Assembly (NCBI GenBank): GCA_025360525.1
Contig: JANYCA010000147.1
Coordinates: forward strand, 1-40,953
Direction: 5' to 3'
DNA: 40,953 nt
Source of the DNA: Chitinophagaceae bacterium
GTDB lineage: Bacteria; Bacteroidota; Bacteroidia; Chitinophagales; Chitinophagaceae
Positions within the stretch are counted from its first letter, which is position 1; each line of letters starts with the position of its first letter. This document shows, one piece after another, positions 7,752 to 16,041 of the stretch. The position numbers and the translations under genes were made by a program. Below the pieces are notes generated by a model. That model searched no databases, was not told the origin of the DNA, and saw only the letters and a program-made list of their open reading frames with translations.

Positions 7752-10166
7752 ATGCGGGTAAAGTTCAGTTTAATATTTTCATTACTTGTATGTACGGTTT
7801 CAATGTTACAGGCTCAAACTTCGGCAGTAACAGTATCAGGCATGATAAAAGGCAAAGCGGATAAAACCGCTTTGCCTTTTGTAAACATAGTTTTGAAAAC
7901 AGAAAAAGACACTGCCTTTGTTACAGGCACAGTAAGTAATGAAGAAGGAAGGTTTACATTAACCAATATAAAATCGGGTAATTATGTTTTGCAATTTTCT
8001 TACACAGGCTTTGCATCAAAATCACAACCAGTTTTAGTTGGCACACTAAGTTCTTTCTTAGACCTCGGCACAATAGAGTTACAACAAGATGCAAAACAGT
8101 TGCAGGAGGTTGTTGTTAACTCAAAGCAAGATGATGTAAGTAACAAGATGGATAAAAAAACTTATTCAGTTGCTTCAAACATCAGTCAAAGTGGAGGTTC
8201 AGTTTTACAGACTTTAAAAAATTTACCAGGCGTAACCACCAGCCAGGATGGAAAAGTGGAACTAAGAGGAAGCGATAAAGTTGCCATTTTAATCGATGGT
8301 AAACAAACTGCTTTAACAGGCTTTGGCAGCCAAACAGGGTTAGACAATATACCTGCATCAGCCATTGAAAGAATTGAAATCATAAACAATCCATCAGCTA
8401 AACATGATGCCAACGGCAACGCAGGTATTATTAATATTATCTACAAAAAAAATAAGCAGCAGGGCTTTAATGGCAAAGTTGGTTTTACAACAGGTGTAGG
8501 AGCTTTGTGGCAAAAAAAAGCAAACCTCCCCACTATCCGTCCACAATATCAGGCAACGCCAAAAATCAACCCTTCCCTTTCTTTAAATTATCGTAAAAAT
8601 AAAGTGAACGCTTTTTTACAGGCAGATTGGTTGTACACCGAAACACTAAACAAAAATGAATTTGTAACCAGAACTTTTGATGATGGTACAATCATTAACC
8701 AGCAAACAAAAAGAAACAGAAACACACATTTTGTTACTACCAAAGCAGGTATTGATTGGAGTATTAACAATCAGGATATGCTAACCGTTTCAGGATTGTT
8801 TGGCATTGAAAAAATAATTGACCGTGGCGACCAACCGTTTTTCAATAAGGATTATTCTAACAGACTTCGCCTTTGGCAGTTTTTGGAAGATGAATTAAAG
8901 ACTACTGCGGTAGCATCAGCAGCTTACCAGCATAAATTTAAACAGGCAGGACACTTATTAAATATCGGTTTCAATTATACATTCCACAGAGAAGATGAAA
9001 AATATAATTTCGTAAATACTTTGCCCACCTACACAGGTTTGGACTCTTTCAAGTTACTATCAGATGAACACGTTGCCGATTTTAATATGGACTATGTAAA
9101 GCCTTTAAAGCATGGACGAATTGAAGGCGGCGTAAAGTTTCGTTACAGGGACATTCCTACAAATATGCAATTCAAACCGGGGTTCAATTCGCCTTTAGAC
9201 ACCAATGCAGGTGGAGCAGCAACTTACACAGAAATTATTCCTGCGGTTTATAGCAACTACGTTTATGAAAGCAAAAAGATAGAAGCTGAAATTGGTTTAA
9301 GAGTTGAATATGTGGATTTACAATATAAAGTAAACCCCAACCATAATACTTATAAAAGTGATGGTTACAATTATACACAGCCTTTTCCTAATGTAAGGTT
9401 GGCTTATAAAATAAACGACCAAAATAAAATTTCATTGTTTTATAATCGCAGGGTTGACAGACCAAATGAAGTGGACATTCGTATTTTTCCAAAATATGAT
9501 GATGCCGAAATTATTAAAGTAGGTAACCCTGCACTTCGTCCACAGTTTACCAATTCTTATGAATTGGGTTATAAAACGAACTTAAAAAAAGGCTACTTCT
9601 ATTCTGCATTATACCATCGCAGCACTCAAGGAACCATTACAAGAATAGCAACACAAGTACCGCCAGGCACTTTAATTTATACAGTATTTCAAAATGCAGG
9701 TCATAGCAGTAATACAGGTGTAGAAATGGTTTTTCAACACGACATTTCAAAAGTCGTTTCATTCAATACCAATGTGAACATCTATCAAAATATCATTGAT
9801 GCTTTTACCGTAGAAAATAAATATCCTGTACCATCAATTTACACAGCGACAAAAGAAAAATTTACATCAGGCAATATAAAACTGAATGGTATTTTTCATT
9901 TACCCAAAAAAACAGACATACAAATCACCAGCATTTATTTAGCACCAGACATTATACCACAAGGCAAAATAGATACAAGATTTTCAGTAGATATGGGTAT
10001 TAAAAAACAAATTCAAAAAAACAAAGGCGAATTGTTTTTTAATTCCAGCGATATTTTTAATACGCTAAAAATAAAGAAAGAATTAAATGGTAACGGCTTT
10101 AAATTAACCAGCACCGACTATTACGAAACGCAGGTTTTCAGGTTAGGTTATAGTTATAAGTTTTAA
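7752..10166 (+). CDS. Outer-membrane beta-barrel protein with carboxypeptidase-like and TonB-plug domains
   Basis: This 804-residue protein begins with a signal peptide (to about residue 21, MLQAQ). A CarboxypepD_reg-like domain follows (residues about 25-115: VNIVLKT, FVTGTVSNEEGRFTL, YVLQFSYTGF). The TonB-dependent receptor plug (about 120-225) has NLPGVTTSQDGKVELRGSD, VAILIDGKQTAL and IERIEIINNPSAKHDANG. The remainder is a 14-strand-class outer-membrane barrel ending in an aromatic-rich strand (FRLGYSYKF), as in the Pfam OMP_b-brl_3 group. It may import or export a substrate, or act in envelope signalling. Expression by the adjacent two-component pair is likely. The gene is intact, and the substrate is unknown. 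Confidence 0.88.
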   Translation: MRVKFSLIFSLLVCTVSMLQAQTSAVTVSGMIKGKADKTALPFVNIVLKTEKDTAFVTGTVSNEEGRFTLTNIKSGNYVLQFSYTGFASKSQPVLVGTLSSFLDLGTIELQQDAKQLQEVVVNSKQDDVSNKMDKKTYSVASNISQSGGSVLQTLKNLPGVTTSQDGKVELRGSDKVAILIDGKQTALTGFGSQTGLDNIPASAIERIEIINNPSAKHDANGNAGIINIIYKKNKQQGFNGKVGFTTGVGALWQKKANLPTIRPQYQATPKINPSLSLNYRKNKVNAFLQADWLYTETLNKNEFVTRTFDDGTIINQQTKRNRNTHFVTTKAGIDWSINNQDMLTVSGLFGIEKIIDRGDQPFFNKDYSNRLRLWQFLEDELKTTAVASAAYQHKFKQAGHLLNIGFNYTFHREDEKYNFVNTLPTYTGLDSFKLLSDEHVADFNMDYVKPLKHGRIEGGVKFRYRDIPTNMQFKPGFNSPLDTNAGGAATYTEIIPAVYSNYVYESKKIEAEIGLRVEYVDLQYKVNPNHNTYKSDGYNYTQPFPNVRLAYKINDQNKISLFYNRRVDRPNEVDIRIFPKYDDAEIIKVGNPALRPQFTNSYELGYKTNLKKGYFYSALYHRSTQGTITRIATQVPPGTLIYTVFQNAGHSSNTGVEMVFQHDISKVVSFNTNVNIYQNIIDAFTVENKYPVPSIYTATKEKFTSGNIKLNGIFHLPKKTDIQITSIYLAPDIIPQGKIDTRFSVDMGIKKQIQKNKGELFFNSSDIFNTLKIKKELNGNGFKLTSTDYYETQVFRLGYSYKF

Positions 10167-10532
10167 GTAGTTTTCGATAAGCAACTCATGGTAAGACACA
10201 GACCAACATTTGACAATACGTATTTGCATTGCCAATAGAAAACTCTAACAAGCCGACGCTGAAAGTCAGGCACATGGCAACCATCATGCGGTGCGACACA
10301 GACCCACATTATAGATGACCACCGAGAAAAGGTATGCGTATAAAAGTGGGTTTGCTAAAATACGGGCAGACGGAAGTTATCTTCGGCATTTTGTAATTCT
10401 ATTGTGCTTCATATCGGGCTAGACATTATCTATTTAGCTTCTTGTTGGTATCTTCATCATCAGTTTTTCAATCATCATCGGTACCCGGCGGCCGGAATAC
10501 TAATTCCCGTACTTCGACAATACCTGTCCGTC

Positions 10533-10740
10533 GTTGTACGCAACCCCAAAAACGGAATTCCGTTAAACTTCAAGTGACAAGACATTCAATGCGAAGTACC
10601 TAACTAACCACCGCACATTGCAGCACATTTGCAAGGCACACAAAACCCACCGCACAAAAGCCGATGCGAAAGCCTTCGGGACAAAAGAGCTGCATTAACC
10701 AACACACGGCAAACAGTCTTTTAATTCAGGTAGACAAAAG
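10533..10740 (+). repeat. ~205-bp direct repeat, right copy
   Basis: Near-identical partner of 4963-5166, same orientation, starting at GTTGTACGCAAC and ending in AATTCAGGTAGACAAAAG. The two copies are 5.57 kb apart and enclose exactly the four-gene two-component/barrel module. Confidence 0.85.
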
Positions 10741-10746
10741 ACAAAA

Positions 10747-10790
10747 ACAGCGCAAAAAAAGCCGCAGTCATACGTTTTTTTTTGCGCTGT
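10747..10790. terminator. Strong bidirectional hairpin ending the right direct repeat
   Basis: ACAGCGCAAAAAAA at 10747-10760 pairs perfectly over 14 bp with the T-run plus GCGCTGT ending at 10790, with a 16-base loop. It occupies the same position relative to the repeat as the 5180-5217 hairpin, although its sequence is different. Confidence 0.6.
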
Positions 10791-10942
10791 AGTGTTTATA
10801 AAAGCCAATTCAATTATCAAAATATCATTTAACAGCAAAATTGTGAATGATGCAAATCTTATCATAATTATGTAATATTTTATGTGGCATGGTTTTCCAC
10901 ATTCCTAATTGATTGTAAACTCTAATCCATAAAACAATTACA

Positions 10943-11260
10943 ATGAAAAATTCTCAAAGTTGCATTGATGTCTGCGGTTAATGTATGATTGAATTTCAGA
11001 AATGTTTTGTCGGCTGATTAGATAAGGAAGGGCATCAAAACTGTGTAAAACGCTGTATTGATTGTGCAGATATATGTGGACTTTGTGCTACACTTTGTGC
11101 AAGAGATTCCCAATTTGCGGATGAACTTTGTGCCTTGTGTATTAAATGCTGTGAGGCCTGTGCAGCTAAATGTGATAAGCATGATATGGAATGTTGCAAA
11201 AAATGTGCAGAGGCTTGCCGTATCTGTGTTGCTGAATGTAGTAAAATGGCAGCAATGTAA
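10943..11260 (+). pseudogene. Decayed Cys-rich four-helix-bundle copper-binding protein
   Basis: Translated in one frame, the segment gives a 105-codon protein with the spacing of Cys-rich copper-storage or copper-binding four-helix bundles (Csp/DUF326-like): MKNSQSCIDVCG, then NCVKRCIDCADICGLCATLC, then CALCIKCCEACAAKC, HDMECCKKCAEAC and CRICVAEC. Two in-frame stops interrupt the first helix: TAA at 10979-10981 and TGA at 11015-11017. The TGA falls where homologues generally have Cys. The remainder of the frame is open. No start codon lies between the second stop and the first conserved Cys block, so a functional product is unlikely. Neighbouring HMA-domain and small membrane genes fit a former copper-handling cluster. 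Confidence 0.75.
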
Positions 11261-11334
11261 TTTAAAAAACTCTTTACAAGATTCTTTATGAATACTTACA
11301 AAGTGGCTTTTATTAATCAATTAAAAATTATATA

Positions 11335-11547
11335 ATGAAAAAGGAAAAAACAAATCAGCCTGTTTCAAAAGAAAAAAATAGTGGTGCAGGAAGTGACCCT
11401 GAAAATAAATTTAAAAAAGGTCAAAAGAAATCAACGTTCAATTCATTGGAGAAAGTTATAAATAGTGCAGTAACAACTACTATAGCAAGGACAGGTAGTG
11501 GTTTTGCAAATGAGGGAACAGTGGTTTCTTATGAAGAAGAACGTTGA
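11335..11547 (+). CDS. Small hydrophilic hypothetical protein
   Basis: This 70-residue, highly charged protein is rich in Lys, Glu, Ser and Gly and has no signal peptide or membrane segment. The first 35 residues look disordered. I recognise no family. It lies in the same direction as, and 44 bp ahead of, the TerB-like gene, so it may belong to the same transcript. Confidence 0.5.
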   Translation: MKKEKTNQPVSKEKNSGAGSDPENKFKKGQKKSTFNSLEKVINSAVTTTIARTGSGFANEGTVVSYEEER

Positions 11548-11591
11548 ATGGATAAATGGTTTTATAATTAAAAAAATCAAAAACATTAAAG

Positions 11592-12026
11592 ATGAAACCA
11601 TTCAAAAAACTTACAGAAACGGAAAGTAAAGAACTCCTTAAATTTCCTGCATTTATATCACTGCTTGCGGCTAATAGTGACAATAAATTAGATGTAGCAG
11701 AAAAACAATCAGCTATCAAATTTTCGCATATAAAGACTTATTCCTGCGACCCTTTACTTACTGGATTTTATGAGGAGGCTGATAAAGTTTTTGAAAATAA
11801 TATACAGCAATTGAATAAGGATTTACCAATTGAAAAAGCAGCCAGGGAAGCAACTTTAAAAAGTGAATTACTGAAACTTGAAACCATTGTATTGAAGTTG
11901 GGACCAGATTATATCCGTGTTATGCACAGAAGCATGAAATCATTTAAAGAACATGTATCACAGGCCCACCACAGTGTATTGGTAGATTTTATCTTCCCGA
12001 TGCCTATCAAAGGGTTAACCTATTAG
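11592..12026 (+). CDS. TerB-like helical protein of unknown function
   Basis: The 144-residue protein is all-helical and soluble. The N-terminal half (FPAFISLLAANSDNKLDVAE followed by KQSAIKFSHIKT) resembles the tellurite-resistance TerB fold, in which a short acidic loop (DNKLD) may bind metal. The C-terminal half ends in a conserved-looking FIFPMPIKGLT. There is no export signal, so it should be cytoplasmic. It precedes an HMA-domain gene by 21 bp and lies in the stress island. Assignment to TerB is by resemblance and is moderate. Confidence 0.6.
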   Translation: MKPFKKLTETESKELLKFPAFISLLAANSDNKLDVAEKQSAIKFSHIKTYSCDPLLTGFYEEADKVFENNIQQLNKDLPIEKAAREATLKSELLKLETIVLKLGPDYIRVMHRSMKSFKEHVSQAHHSVLVDFIFPMPIKGLTY

Positions 12027-12047
12027 TAATTATTAAATGCATAAAAA

Positions 12048-12266
12048 ATGAAAAAGAACTATCACATTCAAGGAATGAGTTGTGGTGGTTGTGTAAGCAA
12101 TGTAAAACGGGCATTGTTGCAGGTGGCTGATGTTACAGAAGCAGAAGTCCATCTAAATCCGCAAGGTGCTACTATTACAATGAGCAAAGATATTGATGTG
12201 GAAAACTTGCAAACACAACTTAGTAAATCGGGACATTATACCATTAAAGAAGTTTTAAATAATTAA
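12048..12266 (+). CDS. HMA-domain copper chaperone-like protein
   Basis: The 72-residue protein is a single heavy-metal-associated domain. The metal site is GMSCGGC (C12 and C15), followed by the expected beta-alpha-beta-beta-alpha-beta pattern (SNVKRALLQVADVTEAEVHL, then a Tyr in SGHYTIKEV). It would carry Cu(I), or a similar soft metal, to a pump or storage protein in the cytoplasm. The nearby decayed copper-binding bundle and small membrane protein suggest that a copper-resistance cluster once stood here. No P-type ATPase is present in the window. Confidence 0.9.
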   Translation: MKKNYHIQGMSCGGCVSNVKRALLQVADVTEAEVHLNPQGATITMSKDIDVENLQTQLSKSGHYTIKEVLNN

Positions 12267-12268
12267 AA

Positions 12269-12379
12269 ATGAATCACGGCAATTCTTGGGGTTGGGGAAT
12301 GGGTTATGGCATGTGGATTATCCCCCTTGCCATTATCCTTATAGTTGTATTTGCATTAAGATACAAGCGAAACAAATAA
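12269..12379 (+). CDS. Small single-span membrane protein
   Basis: This 36-residue protein was found by reading the sequence after the HMA gene. It begins MNHGNSWGWGMGYGMW and continues with a hydrophobic helix (IIPLAIILIVVFAL) and a basic tail (RYKRNK). The start codon lies two bases after the HMA stop codon. The His/Gly/Trp/Met-rich head with one membrane span is typical of small membrane proteins found beside metal-efflux genes. The Met and His residues could bind copper, but this is inference. Confidence 0.6.
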   Translation: MNHGNSWGWGMGYGMWIIPLAIILIVVFALRYKRNK

Positions 12380-12557
12380 GTAGTTATTAAAAGAAATGCA
12401 AAACACATGGCTATCTATTTTACCACGGTTAATTACAATTGCTTGTGCAGTTTTGGAAAAAAGATTTTGTTATCACTCCTTCAAAATCTTAAGGCGAATT
12501 GAAAACTAAAATGATTATAAAATGAATACAAGAAAATCAAACAGCCCATTTATAAAG

Positions 12558-12968
12558 ATGTATAAAGTTTCCACTCTTTTTATTGCCATAGTGCTGTTGT
12601 CATCATGCGGTGCAAGCAAATATAATTTTTTGACTTCTTCGGTTGTACCGGCGGCAGAGGGTAAGGTAAAAGTAAAAAAGGACGGAAACAACAATTATAA
12701 AATTGATTTAAACGTGTTGCGGTTAGCCGAGGCAAAAAGACTCAATCCACCAAGAGAAATGTACATAGTATGGATGGAAACCGAACAAAACGGAAGAAAG
12801 AATATAGGGCAATTAAATACGTCGAGTGGCTTATTTTCAAAAACCCTCAAAAGCTCTTTAAAAACTGTAACCCCTTTTAAACCTACCGGTTTTTTTATTT
12901 CTGCCGAAGACGATGCCAGCATTCAGTATCCGGGCGGACAGGTTGTACTTAGAACGGCGGCCAATTGA
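12558..12968 (+). CDS. Lipoprotein of unknown function
   Basis: From 12558 the product has 136 residues with a lipoprotein signal (MYKVSTLFIAIVLLSSCGAS). An in-frame start at 12522 would add twelve polar residues and cannot be excluded. The mature domain is a small beta-rich fold with repeated Lys/Val strands (GKVKVKKDGNNNYKIDLNV) and a conserved-looking MYIVWMETEQNGRKNIGQL segment. Proteins of this type, probably anchored to the inner face of the outer membrane, are frequent in Bacteroidota, but I know no assigned function. It lies just ahead of the PRC-barrel gene in the stress island. Confidence 0.7.
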   Translation: MYKVSTLFIAIVLLSSCGASKYNFLTSSVVPAAEGKVKVKKDGNNNYKIDLNVLRLAEAKRLNPPREMYIVWMETEQNGRKNIGQLNTSSGLFSKTLKSSLKTVTPFKPTGFFISAEDDASIQYPGGQVVLRTAAN

Positions 12969-13107
12969 TGATACAAGCTTATTGATTAAAGCATATTACT
13001 GTTTGCTTTTGTAAATAGAAGTAAACGTTTAAAAGAAAATTGCCTGATGTTATTCTAAGATTGCATTGAAGAATACCCCCACAATAATTATTTTAAAAAT
13101 TCATATT

Positions 13108-13872
13108 ATGAAACGTCGTATTGGAAATTTAAATGGTTTTACCATTGGTGGTACTGATGGTGAAATAGGGCAAGTAAAAGAATTCTATTTTGATGATGAA
13201 ACCTGGATAATCCGGTATTTGATTGTTGAAACAGGAAGCTGGCTTTTCAGCCGCAAAGTGCTTCTGTCGCCCCAGGTTGTAATAAAAACAGATTGGGAGC
13301 AGAAACTATTTAGTGTTAATTTCACAATGGACCAGATTAAAAACAGTCCCTTAATAGATACCGATAAGCCAATATCACGTCAGCATGAAAAAGATTTATA
13401 TGCTTATTATCCCTGGGGTGGTTACTACTGGGGCAGCATCGGTCTTTCAGGAATGGGGATGGGTATGTCATATCCTTTAGCTATGAACCATGCAGCTCAA
13501 AAGAAAGAGGATATCGCTGTTGAAGACAAATCAGATGAGCACTATCATTTACGGAGTACTGAGAAGGTAACGGGTTATAACATTAAAGCCACAGACGGAG
13601 AAATTGGCGATTTGGAAGATTTCATCATCAATGATAACACCTGGGCAATCGACTTTATTGAAATTGATACCGGCAATTGGTTTCCCGGAAAAAAAGTGCT
13701 CCTATCACCAAAATTGATAACGGAGATAAGTTGGGAAAATTCTACGGTTGTTGTGAACGCTTCGGAAGATCAGGTAAAAAATAGCCCGGAATATGTTCCC
13801 AGCCAGGAAGTGAGTGATTCCTATGAAGCTAATCTGCAGAACTACTACGGAAGATTTATCACACATAAATAA
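13108..13872 (+). CDS. Protein with two PRC-barrel domains
   Basis: The start at 13108 (MKRRIGNLNGFTIGG) is chosen because an upstream reading would need a TTG start with a non-conserved leader. The 254-residue product has two related PRC-barrel units: residues 1-80 (DGEIGQVKEFYFDDETWIIR with SRKVLLSP) and about 150-235 (DGEIGDLEDFIINDNTWAID with GKKVLLSP). They are joined by a Tyr/Gly/Met-rich linker. PRC-barrels bind RNA, ribosomal or photosynthetic partners. Stand-alone double PRC proteins of this kind usually appear in stress-induced gene sets. The neighbours here (HtrA protease, baeRF, HPF-like) fit that pattern. Confidence 0.85.
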   Translation: MKRRIGNLNGFTIGGTDGEIGQVKEFYFDDETWIIRYLIVETGSWLFSRKVLLSPQVVIKTDWEQKLFSVNFTMDQIKNSPLIDTDKPISRQHEKDLYAYYPWGGYYWGSIGLSGMGMGMSYPLAMNHAAQKKEDIAVEDKSDEHYHLRSTEKVTGYNIKATDGEIGDLEDFIINDNTWAIDFIEIDTGNWFPGKKVLLSPKLITEISWENSTVVVNASEDQVKNSPEYVPSQEVSDSYEANLQNYYGRFITHK

Positions 13873-13903
13873 TTTTTTTTGCAGATTTAATTACCTCTCA
13901 GTC

Positions 13904-14440
13904 ATGGATAAAAATATTGAAAATACAAAGGCATCGGGTAACACGATATTATTAATAACATGCCTTATAGCAACAGGATTGATTATTGGTTTATGGATAT
14001 GGAAATCAGTTCAACTGTCAAATATCAGAAAACAATCGGCAACGGAAATGCAGTTATTAAAAGATGAGGTGGCAAAGCAAATCCGTCAATCGGAAGAACT
14101 CCATTTGAAATCAATTGCCAAACCTCTGGTATGGGCTGTACGTTCAGAAATGTTGAAGAATAATATAAGCCAGGTAAACCTTTATGCAAATGAGCTGGTA
14201 AAAGAAAAAAACTTTCAAAAAATAGTGGTTACGAATGATAAAGGAGTTGTGATAATATCAACAAACAAAAAAGAAGAAGGAAAAGAATTTATATCAACGG
14301 GAAAAGTAGATTATTTAAAGACAGATACAACTTCGGTTGCAAACATTAATGACAGCCTTTTGATAATGAGTAGCCCGGTTATGGGTTTCAATAACCGGCT
14401 GGGTACAATCATAGTCACTTATACAGCACAACATCCTTAA
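13904..14440 (+). CDS. Membrane-anchored sensor-like protein
   Basis: The start at 13904 (MDKNIENTK) gives 178 residues with one membrane helix (TILLITCLIATGLIIGLWIW), followed by a coiled-coil stretch and a small PAS/CACHE-like extracytoplasmic or cytoplasmic sensor fold (KIVVTNDKGVVIISTNKKEE and SSPVMGFNNRLGTIIVTY). No kinase, HAMP or cyclase domain follows, so it may sense redox or metabolites by itself or pair with another protein. Longer upstream starts overlap the PRC-barrel gene and are unlikely. Function unknown. Confidence 0.65.
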   Translation: MDKNIENTKASGNTILLITCLIATGLIIGLWIWKSVQLSNIRKQSATEMQLLKDEVAKQIRQSEELHLKSIAKPLVWAVRSEMLKNNISQVNLYANELVKEKNFQKIVVTNDKGVVIISTNKKEEGKEFISTGKVDYLKTDTTSVANINDSLLIMSSPVMGFNNRLGTIIVTYTAQHP

Positions 14441-14506
14441 TTAAAATAATTATTTCTCAATTTAGGCATTCATTTAATCCAATTACATAGCAGACAAAAT
14501 AATCTA

Positions 14507-16009
14507 ATGAAAAATAACTATTTTTTGATTTTTGTAACAGCATTTATTAGCCTGCAAAGTTGTATGGCTGGCTGTTCGGGTAAAGCCAGTACGGCTAATA
14601 GGTTTGTAAATGATACAATTCCTCCAACATCAGTACAAATAGGTAACCCTCCGAATATATCACAAAATATAATGGGAGATTTTGTTACGGCATCAAAGGC
14701 AGTCACCCCTTCAGTAGTGCATATTAAAACCATTTACACAGCTTCAGGTAATTCAGGAAATACTGCTGGCCAATTATATGGTTCACCTGGCAAAAGCAGT
14801 GTTGCTATGGGCTCAGGATCCGGGATAATTATTGAAGCAGACGGTTACATAGCTACTAATAATCATGTAGTGGAAAATGCAACGGAGATTGAAGTTATAC
14901 TACCTGATAAAAGGATATTTACTGCTACATTAGTTGGACGTGATCCAAATACAGATCTGGCTTTATTAAAAATAAATGCTACCGGACTACCGATAGTAAA
15001 ATTTGGAAATTCGGATATTGTACAGGTTGGCGAATGGGTATTGGCTGTTGGTTACCCCTTCTCCCTAAATACAACTGTTACTGCTGGCATTGTGAGTGCA
15101 AAAGCAAGAAGCATCGGCATTATTAACCGGCAAGGCAGTAGGAGTGCAGAAGGTAATTCACAAAATATCAATACAGCAGTTGAATCCTTTATTCAAACTG
15201 ACGCAGCCATAAATCCGGGAAACAGCGGTGGAGCGCTGGTTAATACCAATGGCGAATTAATAGGAATTAATAGCGCTATTGCTTCGCAAACCGGCAGCTA
15301 CGCAGGCTATGCCTTTGCCATTCCTGTTAATCTGGCGAAAAAAATTCTGGATGATTTAAAAAGATATGGCTCCGTAAAACGGGGGGTGTTGGGTGTTTCT
15401 TTTCCGGCACCATCTGCAGAAGATCAATTTTTTAAACAACAGCGCCTTAACCCGGCAACGGTAAAAGGCGTTTACATAACAGGCGTATTAAGTCAAAGTG
15501 CAGCAGCTGCAGCGGGCCTAAAGGAAGGCGATATTATACAAAGCATTGATGGCGTGCAAATGACTTCATCAGCAGAATTTTCAGAGAGGATAGCTCGGCA
15601 AAAACCAGGCGATATAATAAAACTGATCTATTTGCGTAAAGGTGTAGCTGTAACTACTTCAGCTACTTTAAAAGAAGATGAATCAGCAAAGATTACTGCT
15701 AACCTAAAAGAATCTCTTCAAAATATATATACCAAGCTTGGTGCCGGTTTTGCATCACTTACAAGAGAGCAGAAACAACAGTTAAATTTAAATTCAGGGG
15801 TTGTTGTAACGGATGTTACAAGTGGAGGTTTTTTTGACCAGATCGGCATTCCCAGATACACTATAATCGTTTACGTTAATGGAAAGCCGGTTGATACGCC
15901 CAAAGATATTGACCTGGCTTTGCTATCTGCACAAAATGGCATCATTCAAATGCTGGCTATCGCACCGGATGGATCCAAAGTGGTTTTCAATTTTTCGTTG
16001 GGCACTTAA
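14507..16009 (+). CDS. degP: DegP/HtrA-type periplasmic serine protease
   Basis: The 500-residue protein has an N-terminal export signal with Cys residues (LQSCMAGC), suggesting a lipoprotein or secreted protein. It has a trypsin-like domain (residues about 60-285) with the catalytic triad H120 (TNNHVVENA), D150 (NTDLALLKI) and S240 (NPGNSGGAL). Two PDZ domains follow: about 290-395 (GVYITGVLSQSAAAAAGLKEGD) and about 415-498 (GVVVTDVTSGGFFDQIG). It would degrade or refold damaged envelope proteins. The length and triad are normal. It stands in the stress island between the sensor-like and baeRF genes, and is probably induced by envelope stress. The symbol is by family; orthology within DegP/DegQ/DegS is not resolved. 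Confidence 0.92.
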   Translation: MKNNYFLIFVTAFISLQSCMAGCSGKASTANRFVNDTIPPTSVQIGNPPNISQNIMGDFVTASKAVTPSVVHIKTIYTASGNSGNTAGQLYGSPGKSSVAMGSGSGIIIEADGYIATNNHVVENATEIEVILPDKRIFTATLVGRDPNTDLALLKINATGLPIVKFGNSDIVQVGEWVLAVGYPFSLNTTVTAGIVSAKARSIGIINRQGSRSAEGNSQNINTAVESFIQTDAAINPGNSGGALVNTNGELIGINSAIASQTGSYAGYAFAIPVNLAKKILDDLKRYGSVKRGVLGVSFPAPSAEDQFFKQQRLNPATVKGVYITGVLSQSAAAAAGLKEGDIIQSIDGVQMTSSAEFSERIARQKPGDIIKLIYLRKGVAVTTSATLKEDESAKITANLKESLQNIYTKLGAGFASLTREQKQQLNLNSGVVVTDVTSGGFFDQIGIPRYTIIVYVNGKPVDTPKDIDLALLSAQNGIIQMLAIAPDGSKVVFNFSLGT

Positions 16010-16041
16010 ATAATATTTTTAAACTTATAAAATTCTAAATT

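Larger units (their letters stand above)
10167..10942. other. Spacer between barrel gene and copper-protein remnant
   Basis: Positions 10167-10530 show nothing I can name. The rest holds the right copy of the direct repeat, a strong hairpin, and an AT-rich region with TGTGG/CCACA inverted arms at 10883-10901 ahead of the decayed copper-protein gene. Confidence 0.5.

Noticed and set aside
11015..11017. TGA in the copper-bundle gene as selenocysteine
   Set aside because: A TAA twelve codons earlier already interrupts the frame, and no SECIS-like hairpin was found directly after the TGA.
12396..12509. A 37-codon frame (MQNTWLSILPRLITIAC...) after the small membrane protein
   Set aside because: Start is plausible and one hydrophobic stretch exists, but composition and length give no recognisable family, and no conserved pattern was seen. 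It may be a remnant.
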